Source of the DNA: Pelagibacterium luteolum
Lineage (GTDB): Bacteria; Pseudomonadota; Alphaproteobacteria; Rhizobiales; Devosiaceae
Assembly: GCF_900100665.1 (NCBI RefSeq)
Contig: NZ_FNCS01000014.1
Location: 20,221-84,220 of the forward strand
Direction of reading: 5' to 3'
Length of the DNA: 64,000 bases
The notes under the pieces are model-generated. The model was not told where the DNA came from and made no database searches. It was given only the letters and a program-made list of their open reading frames with translations. Shown here one piece after another: positions 52,760 through 60,650 of this stretch; position 1 is the stretch's first letter; every line of letters starts with the position of its first letter. The translations under genes and the position numbers were made by a program.

Positions 52760-54187
52760 CTAGGACGCAACTGCCTCTCGCCCACTTGGGTCGACCAATG
52801 CTTCGTGGGGGCCGCTTCGCCTTGCGCGGCGCGGCGTTAGCCGCTGCTTTTTCGGCCTCCTTACGGTGGCGGAAGCCGCGTCGGGCGCAGCCGAGCGGTC
52901 TTGTACCGCTATTCGGCCGGTTTCCAGCCATCCCAGGATCTCGGACCTGCGGGCAATATGGCTGGTTCTCAACGCTTCGAGCATCGTGGCGGATATGCAC
53001 GCCTGATGGCCGCGTAGGTGATCCTCAAGCAGCCTGTTCGTGGTGATGTAGCCGGCGTTGGCCCCTTGGAGCGCGTGGTTCATCAGGATGTGAATGTCGA
53101 GTTCGGGTACGCCGGCGGCCTGACCGACAGTACGAAACGTTTGGCGCAGCTCGTTGGCCCATTTCGAGAGCTTGTCGCGGTCTTCCTTTTGCTCCGCGAT
53201 ATGGCCGGTATGGCTGTCCGCGGCGAAAATCCAACGCCGTCCTGCAAACGGGTGCATGATACGGCTGCATCGAATTGCACGAATGAGGCAGCGGATCATC
53301 GGCGGTGAGAGCGGGATGTCGAACGCCTTCTTCGCTCCGCCTTTCGGCGCAGGGATATGGAGCAGGCGACGACGAAAATCGAGATGCCCGATTTCCGCGA
53401 CTTTGAGCGCACCCGGACGGCAACCCGACAAGAGGGAGAATAGATGGAACTCGCGCCGAATGGGATTGTCGAGTGCAAACAACTCGCCGAACCATTTCGG
53501 AAGGTCTTTCAAGCCCATCCCGGTATTGCGCCGTTCCTCTTCATTCCAGTCGATCGCATCGACGGGATTATCGGCGGGGAGATAGCGATGCGTTTTGCGG
53601 GCATGATTGTAGATCGCCCGCAAGGTCCGCATCGCGCCATTGGCGACATAAGGGCCATTCTCTCGGGTGATCTTATTGTGTCGATCCGCAACCAAGGCCG
53701 GCTCGTTGCCTAAAACTAGAAGCGATTGGTCCTTCCAATCCGCGAACAGACGGGTGACATGATCGGCATAGCTCTCGATCGTCCTGGCGCTACGGCCTTT
53801 TCGCACGAGGTGACTATCGCGATAACGCTCCCACGCTTCATGCAAGGTGACGGAAGGCGGCTCCTGCGCTTCGACGGTGGGCCCCTCGGTTTCGTCGGGC
53901 TCGTCGTCGGTGAGCGGCTCTCCTCGAGCAATTCGGCCCAGGTACTCCTTGGCGACCGATCGAGCTTCACGCGCCTTGATTTCACCGACGCGCCCCACTT
54001 TCGCTTGAACGGCTTTCCGCTTTCCGTTCTCCCAATGCTCGGCCCTTACCATGAACGTCATATGTCGGGTTCCAACGACGACGAAGAAGCCTTTGAGGTC
54101 GGTGTCTCTGACGACGTACTGGCCCTTTTCTGCGAGTACCAGACGGGAAACGGCGGTATCGGAGAGAGAAATCTGGAGGGCAGCCAT
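52760..54187 (-). CDS. int: ICE tyrosine recombinase (integrase)
   Basis: A 475-residue phage-type integrase. It has an N-terminal arm-binding/DUF4102-like domain (LKGFFVVVGTRHMTFMVRAE) and a core-binding domain. The catalytic domain has Arg in SGCRPGALKVAEI, the box-II segment ELRQTFRTVGQAAGV, the second His in HILMNHALQG and Tyr in GYITTNRLLEDHL. A His is not visible in the usual HxLRxT position, where the sequence reads ANELRQTF. It lies 168 bases from a tRNA-Arg 3' fragment and should catalyse integration there. Confidence 0.92.
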   Translation of the reverse strand: MAALQISLSDTAVSRLVLAEKGQYVVRDTDLKGFFVVVGTRHMTFMVRAEHWENGKRKAVQAKVGRVGEIKAREARSVAKEYLGRIARGEPLTDDEPDETEGPTVEAQEPPSVTLHEAWERYRDSHLVRKGRSARTIESYADHVTRLFADWKDQSLLVLGNEPALVADRHNKITRENGPYVANGAMRTLRAIYNHARKTHRYLPADNPVDAIDWNEEERRNTGMGLKDLPKWFGELFALDNPIRREFHLFSLLSGCRPGALKVAEIGHLDFRRRLLHIPAPKGGAKKAFDIPLSPPMIRCLIRAIRCSRIMHPFAGRRWIFAADSHTGHIAEQKEDRDKLSKWANELRQTFRTVGQAAGVPELDIHILMNHALQGANAGYITTNRLLEDHLRGHQACISATMLEALRTSHIARRSEILGWLETGRIAVQDRSAAPDAASATVRRPKKQRLTPRRARRSGPHEALVDPSGREAVAS

Positions 54188-54192
54188 GATTT

Positions 54193-54214
54193 TTAGTGTG
54201 GGGTTAGTGTGGGG
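54193..54214. repeat. Tandem 11-bp repeat upstream of the integrase
   Basis: TTAGTGTGGGG occurs twice back to back (54193-54203 and 54204-54214), six bases before the integrase start and 140 bases from the tRNA att core. It could be an arm-type site for the integrase or an excisionase site. Confidence 0.5.
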
Positions 54215-54354
54215 TTTTTGCTAGAATGAGTTTGGCGGCAATCTTACGCTCTGATTGGAGTCTATTAGAAAAATAATGAAAACTCAAGTATTTAATTTGA
54301 GAATGGGGGTAGCTGAGCGTACCGGAGAATAGCCCTTCGTAGCAGACCCAAACA

Positions 54355-54400
54355 ACTACGAATCTGGGGGTCAGAGGTTCGAATCCTTTCGGGCGCGCCA
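54355..54400 (+). other. Attachment site: 3' half of tRNA-Arg(ACG)
   Basis: ACTACGAATCTGGGGGTCAG leads into AGGTTCGAATCCTTTCGGGC and GCGCCA. This contains the anticodon ACG in its loop, the 3' anticodon stem, the T-arm (GGTTCGAATCC) and the acceptor end with CCA of an alphaproteobacterial tRNA-Arg. The D-arm half is absent: the bases to the left do not pair. It is therefore a 3' tRNA fragment of the type left as an att direct repeat by tyrosine recombinases. The complete tRNA gene is not in the window. Confidence 0.82.
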
Positions 54401-56020
54401 CTTCCGAACAAAACTGGGCACTCCTGCAGGAGAGGCCCCACCGCCCATCACCAGCCTTTCCAAAATCGTTCTTCGTCCGTGGATACGGACTTCTGTGTCG
54501 TCGACTTCGACGTTGTCGATCATGGCGCGGAGATAAGCGCGGCGGAATGGGATTGCACCGTTCTGGATATTGTCGCGCATGATGGTGGTGAAGGCGGCGA
54601 TCTTGTCCTGTGTGATCCGGGCTTCCGGTCGCAGCTCGGTGAGAGCGCGGTCCAGCGCGACCTGGGCGATGTCCCGCTCGGTTTTGATCGCGGTGATGCG
54701 GTCTTTCAAAGTGTCATCGGTGGGATCGGCGATGCCGTTCTCGATGGCGTCGTAAAGGCGCTTCAGGCGCGCTTCTGTCTCGCTGAGATTTTTTCTGAGG
54801 TTGGTGATGCGGTCCGTGTAATCGGCACTGCGGTTTGCCTGCCGTTCAATCAAGCCAGTCAGAAGCTTTTCGACGCGCTGGGGCGTCAGAAGCTGATCCG
54901 CGATGCGCTCGGTGACGATTGTGTCCAGCTTATCCATTGGGACTGAGCGGCCCTTACAGGCGCTCTTGCCCTTCTGGGCGCAGGTGGCGCATGCGTAGTA
55001 GCGATAGCGACCGGACTTGCCGGTTCTGAGAGTCATGCCGCCATGGCAGCTGGCGCAGGTCGCGAGACCAGTCAGCAAAATGGGACCAGTCACGGTGCGC
55101 GGCGGTGTGGCCTTGGGGTTTCTGGCCTTGAGTGCAGCCTGCAGATTGTCGAAGGTCTTAGCGTCGATGATCGGCTCCACCGCGACCATGATCTGCTCCG
55201 CAACCGGCTTGTCCTCCTTGGTCTTCCAGATTTTACGGTTGAATCGGTATTCGCCCTTATAGACGGTGCTGGTGATCAGATTGTGCAACGGGCCAATGCC
55301 CCAGCGCGCGCCCTGGCGCGTGCGGTAGCCGTGATCGTTGAGCCAGTGCGCAACCGCTTTCACCCCCATCGGGCCGGTCGTGCCGTCGCCTGCGGTGAAG
55401 AGCCTGAAAATCAGCCTGATGGTCTCGGCTTCGACGGGGTCAACAGCCAAACGCTTTTTGGTCTTCGAGCCTCGTTGTTCGGCGGCGATGATCTTGTAGC
55501 CATAGGGTGCCTTCGCACCGTTCCAGAAGCCCTGGCGAGCGTTCTCCTGCATGGCGCGCAGCGTGTGCTTGGCGTTTTCCTTGGATTGATATTCATCGAA
55601 AAGCGCAAAGACCTGCCGCACCATGACGCTCATCGGGTCATCACCCAAATCCTGTGTGATACTGACCAGACGCACATTGTGCTTTCTCAAGCGCCGGACA
55701 TGGTACTCCAGCGCGAAATGGTCGCGTGCGAAGCGGCTGAAGGAGTGGACAAGGACGACATCGAACGGCGCGCCGTCGGTCGTGGCCATATCGAGCATGC
55801 GCTGAAGCTCAGGTCGGCGATCATCCGTGCCACTAGCACCGGGCTCGACATACTCCGCAGCGACCGTCCAACCCCGCGCCTCGCAGTAGGCAATGGCCTG
55901 CCGCCGTTGATCGGGAATAGAGAGATCATGCTCGGCCTGCCGTCCCGTCGAGACACGCAGGTACAACGCCACCCGAGTCTGCGCATCGGGAAGATTGTTG
56001 TTGAGCGTGTGCACGGTCAT
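54371..56020 (-). CDS. Large serine recombinase
   Basis: A 549-residue resolvase/invertase-type integrase. The catalytic domain has the nucleophile Ser in ALYLRVSTGRQ, VLVHSFSRFARDHFALEY and LFDEYQSKENAKHTLRAM. A recombinase domain with PYGYKI follows. The zinc ribbon is TCASCHGG and YYACATCAQKGKSACKG, and a coiled coil closes the protein. Its last residues (WRARKDSNL) are read from the tRNA-Arg fragment, so the gene ends inside the att site. It probably belongs to a second element integrated next to the ICE. Confidence 0.93.
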   Translation of the reverse strand: MTVHTLNNNLPDAQTRVALYLRVSTGRQAEHDLSIPDQRRQAIAYCEARGWTVAAEYVEPGASGTDDRRPELQRMLDMATTDGAPFDVVLVHSFSRFARDHFALEYHVRRLRKHNVRLVSITQDLGDDPMSVMVRQVFALFDEYQSKENAKHTLRAMQENARQGFWNGAKAPYGYKIIAAEQRGSKTKKRLAVDPVEAETIRLIFRLFTAGDGTTGPMGVKAVAHWLNDHGYRTRQGARWGIGPLHNLITSTVYKGEYRFNRKIWKTKEDKPVAEQIMVAVEPIIDAKTFDNLQAALKARNPKATPPRTVTGPILLTGLATCASCHGGMTLRTGKSGRYRYYACATCAQKGKSACKGRSVPMDKLDTIVTERIADQLLTPQRVEKLLTGLIERQANRSADYTDRITNLRKNLSETEARLKRLYDAIENGIADPTDDTLKDRITAIKTERDIAQVALDRALTELRPEARITQDKIAAFTTIMRDNIQNGAIPFRRAYLRAMIDNVEVDDTEVRIHGRRTILERLVMGGGASPAGVPSFVRKWRARKDSNL

Positions 56021-56034
56021 GGCGGGTTATCCGA

Positions 56035-56274
56035 TCATGAAGTTTGCCAGTTATCGTTGGCCGATCTTTGCGGCTCTTTCGAGTCGAGTTTTGAGGGGTA
56101 CTTCAGCATGGCGGAAAGTTCGCTCATGAGGAACGACTCAAGGACATCCAGTTCGGCATCTGTGACCGGAAAGTCATCGCCGAAATCATCGAGCACGATC
56201 TGCGCGTCCGCCGTGTCCGGGTTCTGACCGACTGGCAACAGTATCCTGCGATCGCTGGACGATTGTCCGCGCAT
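56035..56274 (-). CDS. Small acidic protein upstream of the serine recombinase
   Basis: A 79-residue protein with no family I recognise: an acidic middle (DDFGDDFPVTDAELDVLESFL) and a polar tail with SANDNWQ. It ends 14 bases before the recombinase start on the same strand and is probably co-transcribed. It could be a regulatory or directionality partner of the recombinase. Confidence 0.6.
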   Translation of the reverse strand: MRGQSSSDRRILLPVGQNPDTADAQIVLDDFGDDFPVTDAELDVLESFLMSELSAMLKYPSKLDSKEPQRSANDNWQTS

Positions 56275-56345
56275 CGGTCAAATCCTTCGGTCTTGTGGGG
56301 TGTGGGGTGTAGGAAACCGGCGGCCGTGCGCCGCCGGTTTATTGC

Positions 56346-56672
56346 TCACTCATCATTCGCCGGGCGTAGATGACGATGCGGATGCTTGTCATAGCCGCGC
56401 TGCCGACAGATCGCTTCCATCGTGTTGCAGTAGCTCGCATATGCGAACTCGTAGGCCTGCTCTCGCGTGCCTGGAAAAGTCGCTCCGGCCATCATCACCA
56501 CGCCAACAGCCTGGAACATCGCGTAGATGTCAGTTGCGCTGATGGGTCTGGTGCTATTTGCGTTCAAATACTCCATCGCCCAGAGAACAAAATCTTGGGG
56601 CATCTGGACCGGCACAAAGACGTCGAGTTCTAGTGGGGGATGTTCTCTGCGATCTTTCATTGCGATCTCCAT
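56346..56672 (-). CDS. Hypothetical protein
   Basis: A 108-residue protein, mostly helical, with VQMPQDFVLWAMEYLNANSTRPIS and YEFAYASYCNTMEAICRQRGY; ends PANDE. No known motif. The same coding strand as the recombinase, 71 bases upstream of the 79-residue gene. The start may be the second Met (MKDRREHPP, 56660), which follows GAGAT. Confidence 0.6.
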   Translation of the reverse strand: MEIAMKDRREHPPLELDVFVPVQMPQDFVLWAMEYLNANSTRPISATDIYAMFQAVGVVMMAGATFPGTREQAYEFAYASYCNTMEAICRQRGYDKHPHRHLRPANDE

Positions 56673-56808
56673 CGTTTGGTGATGGGATCAATATGAAGGG
56701 ACTTGCGAGAGCGTTTCCGCGTGGAAGCCACGAGGTTTTCCTGACGGGCTTTGTGCTGACAGTTCATGGCGTCATGGATACGCGAGCCCACGAAGGACGG
56801 AGGTAGCG

Positions 56809-57012
56809 ATGGCGGTGAATGACGGATTTGGGCGGCATGAGGTGCTGCACATGGCAGCGTTCCTGGCGCGAACAGTTGCCAGCGAACTGGCCGAACATCC
56901 GGAGGTCAAAGCCAACCCGGAATGGCTTGCGCTCGCCGACCAAGCAGGTCAGTCGCTTGAAGCGCTCTATCAGGCCGTGGGTGCCGCACATCTGGACCAG
57001 GACAGAGCCTGA
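56809..57012 (+). CDS. Small hypothetical protein
   Basis: A 67-residue helical protein: MAVNDGFGRHEVLHMAAFLARTV, ASELAEHPEVKANPEWLALAD and an Ala-rich end. GGAGG lies five bases before the ATG, one of the better ribosome sites in this region. No family recognised; the sequence recalls small plasmid/phage accessory proteins. Confidence 0.6.
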   Translation: MAVNDGFGRHEVLHMAAFLARTVASELAEHPEVKANPEWLALADQAGQSLEALYQAVGAAHLDQDRA

Positions 57013-57107
57013 TCCAGCTATCGCGTTCGGCGGCCATCAGCGGTTTCCGGAGCTGCCGGACACGCCATTTTCTTAAGCCGTCCAGTACAGCGCTGCGCCT
57101 CATGCCA

Positions 57108-57416
57108 TCACTCAGGAAATGAGAAGCAGGGACCGTCATCCATGATGGCATAAAGCGGCCAACATCCCGCGTATAGGGCCAGACAGGTGAACTCCATCCA
57201 GGGTGACTCCTCAAATGAGGCAAATTCACCGGGATTTGCCGCGCACCAAGCTTCACCGGCTGCGTGAATGTAAGCATACTTGGTCTCAGAGAAGGCTTGC
57301 ATCACCCAGGCATCCTTCGGGCGACCGCGATTGGCTGCGAGGGATTCAAAGGCTTCCAACATCGCATCGGAAGCCGTGCCGTAGCTCAGAAATGACGGAG
57401 TCTTGTTGCCGGTCAT
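57108..57416 (-). CDS. Hypothetical protein
   Basis: A 102-residue protein: FLSYGTASDAMLEAFESLAANRGRPKDAW, SETKYAYIHAAGEAWCAANPGEF and a Cys-containing hydrophobic end CWPLYAIMDD. No catalytic motif seen. The ATG at 57416 follows GGAGGACC. It belongs to the group of small unknown genes behind the serine recombinase. Confidence 0.6.
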   Translation of the reverse strand: MTGNKTPSFLSYGTASDAMLEAFESLAANRGRPKDAWVMQAFSETKYAYIHAAGEAWCAANPGEFASFEESPWMEFTCLALYAGCWPLYAIMDDGPCFSFPE

Positions 57417-57522
57417 GAGATGGTCCTCCCGTATCTGGTATTCGGAAGATACGGGGCGTTACGGACGCATTTCCGCGCGCAAACCGCGCGCAGCAAGTAC
57501 GGTCCCACCCGAGGGGGCGGAG

Positions 57523-57717
57523 CTAAAAGCGCGGAGCCATTGCCTGCTGCTTCTGCCGGATCATCCGGCGGATGGCATCAAGGCTGGCGACAGCTTGGCG
57601 ATGGGCTTCGGTGTCCGGCTGGGTTTGCGCCAGCGCGCATTGGACCTGATGCTGCATGACGTGCAGTTCAGTAAGTGAGCGACCTTGCAGATCGGCGATG
57701 GTGATCAGACGAGACAT
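57523..57717 (-). CDS. Small hypothetical protein
   Basis: A 64-residue helical protein: MSRLITIADLQGRSLTELHVMQHQV, then a Gln/Ala-rich helix with SLDAIRRMIRQKQQ. AAGGAGGAAT before the ATG is a strong ribosome site and decides the start. Function unknown. Confidence 0.65.
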   Translation of the reverse strand: MSRLITIADLQGRSLTELHVMQHQVQCALAQTQPDTEAHRQAVASLDAIRRMIRQKQQAMAPRF

Positions 57718-58030
57718 TGTATTCCTCCTTCGTTCGGAGGCCCCGTCCATCGGGGCCTTGCGGCCCCGGACACACAGCATCATCGGGGGATGGTCCCGGT
57801 GGACGGGCTGGAGAAAAGAAGCAGAGGAAGGAGATGCGCGGCGTTAACAGCGCTGATCGCGGTGGTCATCGGGAACAAGCGGAACTGGCAAAGGGAATAG
57901 CGCTGCAGAACCGCAGGTTTCTGCGGGTTTGTCAGGTTCTCAAATTTGCGAAATGTGGGCTGAAGACGATATAATGGAACTATATTGAGTACTGTTTTTA
58001 TTACTGATTTTTATGTGGTGGATATTGGCA
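57718..58030. other. Intergenic region
   Basis: 313 bases between the divergent small genes. The left part is GC-rich; from about 57940 it turns AT-rich (AGACGATATAATGGAACTATATTGAG), consistent with promoters for the plus-strand genes. I see no gene in it. Confidence 0.4.
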
Positions 58031-58267
58031 ATGCAGATCAGATTGCTAGGTGAAGTCAGCTTCGCCGAAATGCGGCAGGCCCTTTTCGAAGCTCTCAATG
58101 AAATCGAGGACGAGTTTGCGATCCGCTATTCGCGGGGCGCGGTCCTGTTCATCAACCCAACGGACGGTCTCGACGAAAATGTCGTCGCGCGCCGGCGGGG
58201 ACGTGTGATTTCCAAGGTGACCAAGAAGGGGCCGTATCGTTCGGCTGCGGACGAATATTGCCCGTGA
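58031..58267 (+). CDS. Hypothetical protein
   Basis: A 78-residue protein: MQIRLLGEVSFAEMRQALFEALNEIEDEF, AIRYSRGAVLFINPTDG and a basic end with RRRGRVISKVTKKGPYRSAADEYCP. The ATG at 58031 is preferred to one six codons upstream. It stands first in a plus-strand group with the next small gene and the integrase. Confidence 0.6.
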   Translation: MQIRLLGEVSFAEMRQALFEALNEIEDEFAIRYSRGAVLFINPTDGLDENVVARRRGRVISKVTKKGPYRSAADEYCP

Positions 58268-58294
58268 GCTGATTGATATGGTCGGGAGGGCCGG

Positions 58295-58537
58295 ATGAAA
58301 ATCCCGCATTACATCGGGCTGGAGCAGGCCCGGCAGGTTTTGGCGGAATTGGGCGTCGAGCTGAACGCGCGGCAGATGAAGCGGGCGGCAGACAAGGACG
58401 CGACAGGGCAGCGCCGGCTGCCATTCTTCGTCGATCCCATTGAAGGTACTCTCAAAATAGAGAAGGAGACTCTCGTCAATATTTACAGATCACTTCAGAA
58501 TGAAGCTGAGAATAAGTATCGTAATAACATTGACTAG
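58295..58537 (+). CDS. Small hypothetical protein beside the second integrase
   Basis: An 80-residue charged protein: YIGLEQARQVLAELGVELNARQMKRAAD, then LPFFVDPIEGTLKIEKE and a polar tail. The N-terminal half reads like a helix-turn-helix. By position directly before the integrase it may be an excisionase-type partner, but that is inference. GGAGGGCCGG precedes the ATG. Confidence 0.6.
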   Translation: MKIPHYIGLEQARQVLAELGVELNARQMKRAADKDATGQRRLPFFVDPIEGTLKIEKETLVNIYRSLQNEAENKYRNNID

Positions 58538-58590
58538 ATGGAATCATGTCTGGTCTATTGATTCCGGAGCAATATAACAATCGCAATTGA

Positions 58591-59814
58591 ATGTCAGATA
58601 TACGCAAGCGCACAGGCAGCAAAGGGACGACTTATCAGGTCCGTTATCCCAGTCCGGGGACTAAAACGGGCTTCAGTTATGCGACCTTCGACACGATGAA
58701 GGAGGCACGCGCCTTTCTTGAAAGTGGCGCGACCCGTCGCAAAGCGGTTGTTGACCGTTCCGGTCCCCAGACTGTTGCCGAGGCCACGGAGCTTTGGCTG
58801 CGCATCTGTGAAAAGGAAGGGCTCAATGGTCGCGAGCCCATCACCTCCTATACTCTCGTGAACTACGCGTATCGTTCCTCTTTCATTAAGTCGTACCTGT
58901 GGCCTCGGGCCTTAGGTGACCTTACGACGCCCGACGTGGTTGCATTCAGGTCTTGGCTTTTGCGTGGTGAAATCAGCCGCGTGGTGGCCAGTAAGGTCCT
59001 TTCATCCTTTCATTCGGTCATGAAGGAAATGACCATTCGGGGCCACATAAGCCATAACCCGGCGATTGGTGTGTCGATCCGGGCAGACTCAAGGTATCAA
59101 GAGACCGCAAAATTCCCTTCCCGCCGTGAGATCATGGCGCTTCTGGTTGCGGCGGACGAGCTAGCAAACTCAAAAAACATGACGATTGCCAAGGCATGGG
59201 CACGGTATCGTCCCATGCTCTATCTGGCGGTCGACTCCGGCATGCGGCCCCAAGAGTATATTGCGCTTGCAAAGTCAGCGATATCGGAGACAGGGGTTCT
59301 GGTTGAGCGGGCGCTCGACGGTAATGGCCGTTCAATCTCGGTTACCAAGACACCAGCGGGACGCCGGTTCATTGATCTAAGCCCTGATACGCTTGCCATG
59401 ATCCGGCACTACGCAGAGCATCTGGCGGTCCCGAATAAATACGACCTGGTCTTTCCGTCTGATAACGGGCGGTGGCAATGCCGACGCAACTGGCAACGTC
59501 GAGGGTTTGAAGTCGCTTGCGAAAAGGCGGGGCTGGTCGAAGAGGTAGAGATCGGCGGCAAAACTGTTACCCAGGTCAAATACCGGCCTTACGATCTGCG
59601 CCATTTCTTTGCCTCGATGCTGATCGAGCGGAAGGTTAATCTGAAGAAGATTCAGACCCTGATGGGGCACTCCAACATTGAGACCACGCTCAATGTCTAT
59701 GGGCATTTGCTCGACGAAGCTGAGGAACCGCCGCGCGAAGCCATCGGGCTATTGGGCCGTCTAGCAAGCGGCGACCTAGCCAGCAGCGCGCCGCCCCGCA
59801 TCGATATGCTTTAA
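58591..59814 (+). CDS. Tyrosine recombinase/integrase (second)
   Basis: A 407-residue XerD-like integrase with all catalytic residues readable: Arg in SGMRPQEYIAL, His/Arg in YDLRHFFASMLIE, His in MGHSNIETTLNVYGH and the Tyr in the same segment (NVY). The N-terminal AP2/SAM-like arm region begins MSDIRKRTGSKGTTYQVRY. It is unrelated in detail to the ICE integrase at 52760. Lower GC and different codon use suggest separate acquisition. No att site was found beside it. Confidence 0.93.
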   Translation: MSDIRKRTGSKGTTYQVRYPSPGTKTGFSYATFDTMKEARAFLESGATRRKAVVDRSGPQTVAEATELWLRICEKEGLNGREPITSYTLVNYAYRSSFIKSYLWPRALGDLTTPDVVAFRSWLLRGEISRVVASKVLSSFHSVMKEMTIRGHISHNPAIGVSIRADSRYQETAKFPSRREIMALLVAADELANSKNMTIAKAWARYRPMLYLAVDSGMRPQEYIALAKSAISETGVLVERALDGNGRSISVTKTPAGRRFIDLSPDTLAMIRHYAEHLAVPNKYDLVFPSDNGRWQCRRNWQRRGFEVACEKAGLVEEVEIGGKTVTQVKYRPYDLRHFFASMLIERKVNLKKIQTLMGHSNIETTLNVYGHLLDEAEEPPREAIGLLGRLASGDLASSAPPRIDML

Positions 59815-59832
59815 CATATCGAGCGGATACCG

Positions 59833-59974
59833 TCATATGTCTTTACATATGATTAATTCTCTGGTCTCTGTGCCGTGCGAACGATATGTTTTTGCATATG
59901 AATGCCAGACATTATATGTAATGACATATCGATTTTGACGATCTAATCTTTATATGATATGCTGGTACATATCG
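59833..59974. promoter_or_regulatory. Four palindromic operators upstream of hipBA
   Basis: There are four 20-base sites with the pattern NNATATGY-N4-RCATATNN: 59833-59852 (TCATATGT-CTTT-ACATATGA), 59882-59901, 59912-59931 and 59955-59974. The first is a perfect inverted repeat, the others differ at outer positions. An extra half-site ACATATCG lies at the end of the integrase gene (59814). HipB-type proteins autoregulate from multiple spaced palindromes, and the HTH gene starts 35 bases after the last site. Confidence 0.75.
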
Positions 59975-60008
59975 ACAGTGAATATTTATATAGGAAGGCA
60001 TATCAGCA

Positions 60009-60650
60009 TTGAAAGCAGGGCATGACATCCCAGAAGCCTTGAAAGAGGCGCGAGCACGGAAGGGCTTGAGTCAGCGTGCGTTGGGCGAACTGACTGGTCT
60101 GCCGCAGAGCCATATCTCGAAAATCGAGAGCGGAGCTGTCGATCTGCAATTGTCGAGCCTCGTTCAACTGGCTCGGGTTCTGGACCTAGAAGTCAGACTG
60201 GTGCCCAGAAAAGCTGTGCCAGCAGTTGATAGCGTTGTGAGAACTACAACGCCGAGCGTTGGCACTGCCGATCAAGCGCAGCTCCATGACAGTCTGCGGC
60301 GTGTAGCAGAGGCTGCCAACGAACTGACACGACTCCACCTGCTTCCCGACGCAGAGCGTCTAGGGGATGCAGCGCAGCTGTTACAGCGCGTCGCAATTCC
60401 TCCAGAGGATTTTACCCGTGTTCGCAAGGCGCTGGATCAGTTGAAGCCGCTGCAGAGCCTGCCCTTTAACACCGAGTCCTACGAAGCTATCGCGAAGCGT
60501 TTGAACGATCCTGCGCTGCAGAATGCTTTACGCAATGCGTCCCACGTCCTGCGCAACGTCCGCAACAACGTCGTCCATAAAAATACCTCAGACACGCGTG
60601 CCTCGGTCCGACCAGCTTATGAACTGAATGAGGAGGAAGACGATGCCTGA
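60009..60650 (+). CDS. hipB: HipB-type HTH antitoxin (extended)
   Basis: A 213-residue protein: an N-terminal XRE HTH (ALKEARARKGLSQRALGELTG, LPQSHISKIESGAVDLQ) and an unusually long C-terminal helical region ending in a very acidic tail (LNEEEDDA). Typical HipB is about 90 residues, so an extra domain is present. The TTG start at 60009 has AGGAAGG upstream. It overlaps hipA by eight bases and should bind the four operators upstream. Confidence 0.85.
   Translation: MKAGHDIPEALKEARARKGLSQRALGELTGLPQSHISKIESGAVDLQLSSLVQLARVLDLEVRLVPRKAVPAVDSVVRTTTPSVGTADQAQLHDSLRRVAEAANELTRLHLLPDAERLGDAAQLLQRVAIPPEDFTRVRKALDQLKPLQSLPFNTESYEAIAKRLNDPALQNALRNASHVLRNVRNNVVHKNTSDTRASVRPAYELNEEEDDA

Noticed and set aside
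54300..54400. Complete tRNA gene at the integrase end
   Set aside because: Only the anticodon loop, T-arm and acceptor 3' strand of tRNA-Arg are present. The left side cannot form the D-arm or the 5' acceptor strand.
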